Shown: positions 60,520-64,000 of the stretch, one piece after another | How the letters are laid out: each line of letters opens with the position of its first letter | How positions within the stretch are numbered: position 1 is the stretch's first letter | Origin: Deltaproteobacteria bacterium | GTDB lineage: Bacteria; Myxococcota_A; UBA9160; UBA6930 | Reading direction: 5' to 3' | DNA length: 64,000 nt | Assembly: GCA_028817435.1 (NCBI GenBank) | Contig: JAPPPQ010000005.1 | Coordinates: forward strand, 67,408-131,407 | Position numbers and translations under genes: made by a program | The notes under the pieces: model-generated | What the model saw: the letters and a program-made list of their open reading frames with translations, nothing else | Database searches by the model: none | Told to the model about the DNA's origin: nothing

Positions 60520-63500
60520 TAGAGTCTCACTTTGGTTTGGGGGTCGTGGGCGGAGAGGGTGTTCATGTAGGCCAGGACTAGGGACTTTGTCAAGTAGCGG
60601 GTGTGGGTTTTCTTTTCTTGGGTGCGGAGGACGCGGAAGGTGTCGAGGATTTCGGCGGCTTCGGCGGGGGTGGCGCCGTAGAGGTGGAAGTATAGGGCGT
60701 CCAGGCGGGCGCGAAGGTGGCGGCGGTCGGACTCGTCCCAGGGGAAGGGGGCGGGCAGGCGGCTGGGGGCAGAGGGGCGGTTTTGGGTGGAGCGGCGGTT
60801 TTGGGTGGGGAGGTGGGGGGCGATGTCGGCGGCGAAGGGGGCCATGTTGTGGGAGGTGTAGGTTAGGCGCAGCACATGGTCGCGGACAATTTGGGCGGCG
60901 GTTAGGGGGCCGAATTTGCGCTGGTAGGCGGCGGGGGGGAGGACGGGGAGTTGCTCGGCGATGAACCAGTTGAGCGTTGTGCCGTGCAGCTTGCGGCGGG
61001 CGATGTAATCGAGGGCGAGGCTGCAGAGGTTGGCCAGCAGCAGCGGGGCCAGCTCTTTGTATTGGGCGATGGCGGCGCGGGCCTGTTCGAGCAGGGCTTT
61101 CTGCTCGCTGGGGCGGAGCCGCTTCAATTCGCGGGCGTCGGGCAGGTCGGGGAGCAGCAGGGGCAGCTTGTTGCCGAAGGCGGCGCGGGGGACGGCGGCG
61201 GCAATGACCGTGCGCGCATCTACGGCATTGGTGATTTCGCGGAATCCGATAGCCCAACCCAGCGGCTCGGGCAGTGCGGGGCTGGCAACCGCAGTTTGGC
61301 CGGGCGCGCGCCAAACCCAATCGCCGGGGGGCAATTTCAGTTCGGTTTCGGAAATCCAGTGCTGTGGCGTCGGCAGAAAATCGGGATCGGCGCGCTCCAT
61401 GGGCTTCGTGGGGCGGCTGATATAGGGGTTATTGAGGTTGGCCGGATTCAGATCAACGCCGCTGAATCGGTGATCGAAGTAATAGATCATGCGGCCCTGG
61501 TAGAGCGGGACGAAGACTTCGTCGCCCTTCTTCCAGCATTTGCCCTCGACCGGGGAGAATCCATCCTTCTCCAATTCATAAGCGCTGCGGAACAGGCCCG
61601 AATCGTTGGTCATGTGAAACATAGAGGAGTAGCGAACGGGGAAAGCTTTGACGGGCGCAGTAGAAACGCTGCGGTCAACGGGCACAGTAGCGACACTGCG
61701 GTCTGCGGGCGCAGTAGAGACGCTGCGGTTCACAAGCGGCACGGCGCTCTTGCAGAGCTTGCGGGTGATTTCCATGCCGCGCCGGGTTTGGAATATCGGC
61801 GCGGTGCCGGTGTTGGGGTTGAAAAGCGTAAAATCTTCGGGCGAAAGGGGAAAGCAGCGCTCCGGGTCTTCGATTTCGCTCATTTCCTTTACCAGGAAAG
61901 CGCAACGAGACTCCTCGAAACGGCGCTCGTCTCCGCCGAAAATCAGCGCGCAGAATTTGAATTGCCTATGAACAGCGGGGAAGTATGCTGACTTCCCGCC
62001 GCGCCGATTCTCAAAATCATAAAGGCGGTGCAGGTGCCCGCCGCTGGTAATCTCCCGGAAAAAGCCCGCGGCCGTCTTGTCGGCGTAAATGCCCGAGGGC
62101 ATCAGCAGCCCGGCCACTCCGCTGGGGCGCAACAGGCTGCGCGCGCGCTCCACAAACAAGCCGTAAAGGTTAATATCGCCCTTCGATAGCAGGGGATAGT
62201 GGCCGCTCTGCCGCGCCAGCGCAGACATGGTTCTGCTGCGCTTCTGCTCGTTCTGGTATTCGCCCGCCAGCGCATCGCCCTGATTCAAAAGCTCTGCAAT
62301 CATCCGCTTGCGGTCGGCGGCGCGGGTGGCGCCCGCAATCTGCGGAAAGCGCGTGGCGAACCACTCCACCTGCTCCAGGCGAATCCGATCCCACGGCGGA
62401 TTCCCAATTACCGCGTCAAAGCCGTCTTCCGGGTCTCCGTTGTCCCAGTGCCGCCACACTCCGGGAAACGCCACATCCCAATGCAAAAACCGCTCGCGCC
62501 CGGCGGCGGCCAGCGCATCCAAAAGAAGCTGGCGCTGCTCGCCGGCCGGCGCGGCGGGCTGCTTTGCGCCGCGCCGGAAGAAATCCCAGAAACCGTTGCC
62601 GGTGAATTCGGCGAAACCGGGCAATTTGTCCAATCGCCGCTCGCCGCGCTCGGCGGCAAGCCAGCGCGCGCCGCACCAGAAATCGAGCATATTTCCCACA
62701 GGCCGCATGGTCTCGGCGGCCTGCCCAAAGAGGGTGGAGGATTCCTGCGCCTCGCCGATTTCGGAATCCGGGATTTCCTCAATCTGCTTCATCACGGCGG
62801 CGGCGCTCAGCAGGCCAGAGGCAACGCCATCGCCAAAAAGCGGATCGCGCGCGCGAATTTCGGCCACGGCGTCGCGCACGCGCAGGCCAAAGAGGGCATC
62901 GCCGCAGCGCAGGTGGTGATCCAAAAAAGAAAGCGGCGCGCCGGGAATGAAGCTGTGCAGCCACAACGCCACTTTCGCCAATTCCACGGCCATGGGGTTC
63001 TTGTCCACGCCGTAAAGGCAGCGCTTCATGACCATGCGGCGCAGAATTTTGCGGTCGTCCAGGTCGGCTTCGGCAATCTTCCAGCCGTCGCGCTGGGCGT
63101 TGGCCAAAATGGTCTTGCGGGCATTGGCAATGCGCCGCACCAGGGGGGAGATGTAGCCGGAATCATCGGCGTCTTCGGGCGCAGAGTCCATGAGTTCGGC
63201 AATGCGCTCGGCCAAGTGGTCTGCGGCGGTGACCAGAAAGTGGCCGCTGCCCATGGCGGGATCGAGCACGCGCAATTCCAGCAGGGCGGCGGCGGGGTCA
63301 AGCTGATGCAGTTTTGCGCGGCGGTTCTTTTGCAGTTCGCGCTTTTTCCGCAGCGCGGCTGCCCGCTGCCGAAAGGCGGCGCGGCGCTCGGCAATGGCCG
63401 GCTCCAGGGTCTGCTCGACGATCAGATCCACCAGCTCTTGGGGGGTGTAGTAGCTGCCGGTGTTCTTTCGCACATAGGGCTCGGGGTGAAGTGAAACTGC

Positions 63501-64000
63501 GCCATTGGATTCGCGCACCGGCTCGTGCTCCAGCAGGCGCTCGTAAATGGAGCCGAGCTGCTGCACGGAGAGATCGCGGTAGTTGACAAAGAGGCGCTCG
63601 CCGCCCTTTGCGCCGGGGGCTTCCATGCGGAAAAGCTCGTCCAATATGGGGGCAAGCTCGGCATCCGGCACTTCTGCGGTTTCGAGAAGCGGCGTTTGCC
63701 GGCGCGCAAAGAGGCCGCCGTTGTAGGGCGGCAGGCCAATGCTGGAATCGCCCTTATCTACCAGGTGAAACAGGGCGCGCAGGTGGAGCCAGTAGCCGGG
63801 CGCGCTGCCGAATTCGCTGCCCCGGCCGCAGCATTCGGCAATATCGTCGCGCACCTTTTTGCGCGCGCCGTAGCGCTCGTAGCGGGGATCGTGCACGGGC
63901 AGCAGGTTGCGGTCTTCCGCATACAAAATGAACAGCACGCGGTAGAGAAAAATGAGCGCGGCATCTCGCACATCGGCAAGCGGCGCTTTGGGCGCGGCGG
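60519..64000 (-). CDS. Eco57I/PglX-type DNA adenine methyltransferase, 5' end outside the window
   Basis: About 1160 residues are visible. Motif I is LDPAMGSGHFLVTAAD and the catalytic motif IV is VIGNPPWDR, as in N6-adenine methyltransferases of type IIG restriction enzymes and BREX PglX. Upstream segments RNLLPVHDPRYERYG and KNTGSYYTPQELVDLIVEQ are typical; the C-terminal part would hold target recognition. No nuclease motif is seen in the visible part; it may lie in the missing N-terminus. The open frame passes the window edge without a start. Three 27-nt repeats lie in the recognition region. It is coupled to the pentapeptide-repeat gene. Confidence 0.88.
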   Translation of the reverse strand, partial: AAPKAPLADVRDAALIFLYRVLFILYAEDRNLLPVHDPRYERYGARKKVRDDIAECCGRGSEFGSAPGYWLHLRALFHLVDKGDSSIGLPPYNGGLFARRQTPLLETAEVPDAELAPILDELFRMEAPGAKGGERLFVNYRDLSVQQLGSIYERLLEHEPVRESNGAVSLHPEPYVRKNTGSYYTPQELVDLIVEQTLEPAIAERRAAFRQRAAALRKKRELQKNRRAKLHQLDPAAALLELRVLDPAMGSGHFLVTAADHLAERIAELMDSAPEDADDSGYISPLVRRIANARKTILANAQRDGWKIAEADLDDRKILRRMVMKRCLYGVDKNPMAVELAKVALWLHSFIPGAPLSFLDHHLRCGDALFGLRVRDAVAEIRARDPLFGDGVASGLLSAAAVMKQIEEIPDSEIGEAQESSTLFGQAAETMRPVGNMLDFWCGARWLAAERGERRLDKLPGFAEFTGNGFWDFFRRGAKQPAAPAGEQRQLLLDALAAAGRERFLHWDVAFPGVWRHWDNGDPEDGFDAVIGNPPWDRIRLEQVEWFATRFPQIAGATRAADRKRMIAELLNQGDALAGEYQNEQKRSRTMSALARQSGHYPLLSKGDINLYGLFVERARSLLRPSGVAGLLMPSGIYADKTAAGFFREITSGGHLHRLYDFENRRGGKSAYFPAVHRQFKFCALIFGGDERRFEESRCAFLVKEMSEIEDPERCFPLSPEDFTLFNPNTGTAPIFQTRRGMEITRKLCKSAVPLVNRSVSTAPADRSVATVPVDRSVSTAPVKAFPVRYSSMFHMTNDSGLFRSAYELEKDGFSPVEGKCWKKGDEVFVPLYQGRMIYYFDHRFSGVDLNPANLNNPYISRPTKPMERADPDFLPTPQHWISETELKLPPGDWVWRAPGQTAVASPALPEPLGWAIGFREITNAVDARTVIAAAVPRAAFGNKLPLLLPDLPDARELKRLRPSEQKALLEQARAAIAQYKELAPLLLANLCSLALDYIARRKLHGTTLNWFIAEQLPVLPPAAYQRKFGPLTAAQIVRDHVLRLTYTSHNMAPFAADIAPHLPTQNRRSTQNRPSAPSRLPAPFPWDESDRRHLRARLDALYFHLYGATPAEAAEILDTFRVLRTQEKKTHTRYLTKSLVLAYMNTLSAHDPQTKVRL
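61651..61731 (-). repeat. Three tandem 27-nt units inside the methyltransferase gene
   Basis: Units at 61651-61677, 61678-61704 and 61705-61731 encode nine-residue copies (NRSVSTAPA, DRSVATVPV, DRSVSTAPV). The length is a multiple of three, so copy-number change would keep the frame and only alter a loop in the recognition region. Confidence 0.85.

Noticed and set aside
60520-61320. C-terminal-fused version of the pentapeptide protein (746-codon frame)
   Set aside because: The extension is Pro/Arg-rich and overlaps the methyltransferase in another frame; the ATG at 60519 with the TAATG overlap is the natural start.

Overview
The window is GC-rich, densely packed bacterial chromosome with few gaps and many 4-nt stop/start overlaps (GTGA, ATGA, TTGA). 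Starts are ATG, GTG and a few TTG. Gram-negative-type lipoproteins, GTP-dependent PEP carboxykinase, a tungsten-type aldehyde oxidoreductase, three luciferase-like flavin enzymes, acyl-CoA dehydrogenases and a UGA-containing SelW-like gene suggest an uncultured, metabolically versatile heterotroph. I cannot name the phylum from sequence alone. Several genes have a -10 hexamer ending only 6-7 nt before the start codon, which points to frequent leaderless transcription.

Layout. 1-6.3 kb: pckG (cut by the window edge), nadE with a MaoC-like dehydratase, a luciferase-like oxidoreductase, pterin carbinolamine dehydratase, a DHH phosphoesterase and a low-GC membrane protein. 6.4-13.1 kb: an exported protein, then a tungsten/molybdenum cluster (MoaD-like carrier, aldehyde ferredoxin oxidoreductase, MoeA, MoeA fused to a periplasmic-binding-protein-like domain). 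13.1-16.1 kb: a VWA-like exported protein, a large membrane protein and a TOPRIM protein. 16.1-25.5 kb: an eight-gene leftward operon with a complete branched-chain-type ABC transporter (LivG, H, M, binding lipoprotein, LivF), two CoA ligases and an acyl-CoA dehydrogenase, which reads as uptake, CoA activation and first oxidation of an organic acid. 25.6-28.8 kb: CBS protein, HAD hydrolase with no normal start codon, NfuA, a lipoprotein and a methyltransferase.

28.8-30.7 kb holds the most unusual locus: seven 36-nt CRISPR repeats with 29-30-nt spacers, lying 114 nt downstream of a single 442-residue TnpB-like RuvC nuclease on the minus strand. No cas1, cas2, tnpA or other cas gene is present in the 64 kb. 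It looks like a minimal type V-U-like CRISPR system close to the TnpB/omega-RNA ancestor. Just beyond it are an MTH1-like NUDIX hydrolase and, divergent from that, a SelW-like selenoprotein gene (in-frame UGA with a SECIS-like hairpin), pyrE and a flavin oxidoreductase.

33-57.7 kb is mostly core metabolism: two related exported proteins, TesB, a single-chain biotin carboxylase, an MFS transporter, YifB/ComM, a lipoprotein with eight DxDxDG loops, an NRDE protein, folC, phosphatase, FAD amine-oxidase-like protein, glutaryl-CoA-dehydrogenase-like enzyme, a phasin-like protein, hflX, glmU, glmS and a PcrA/UvrD helicase. 57.7-64 kb has a different, lower-GC character in part and looks like a defence island: an AAA ATPase behind twin palindromic operator-like boxes, a pentapeptide-repeat membrane protein, and a large Eco57I/PglX-type DNA methyltransferase (cut by the window edge) that is translationally coupled to it.
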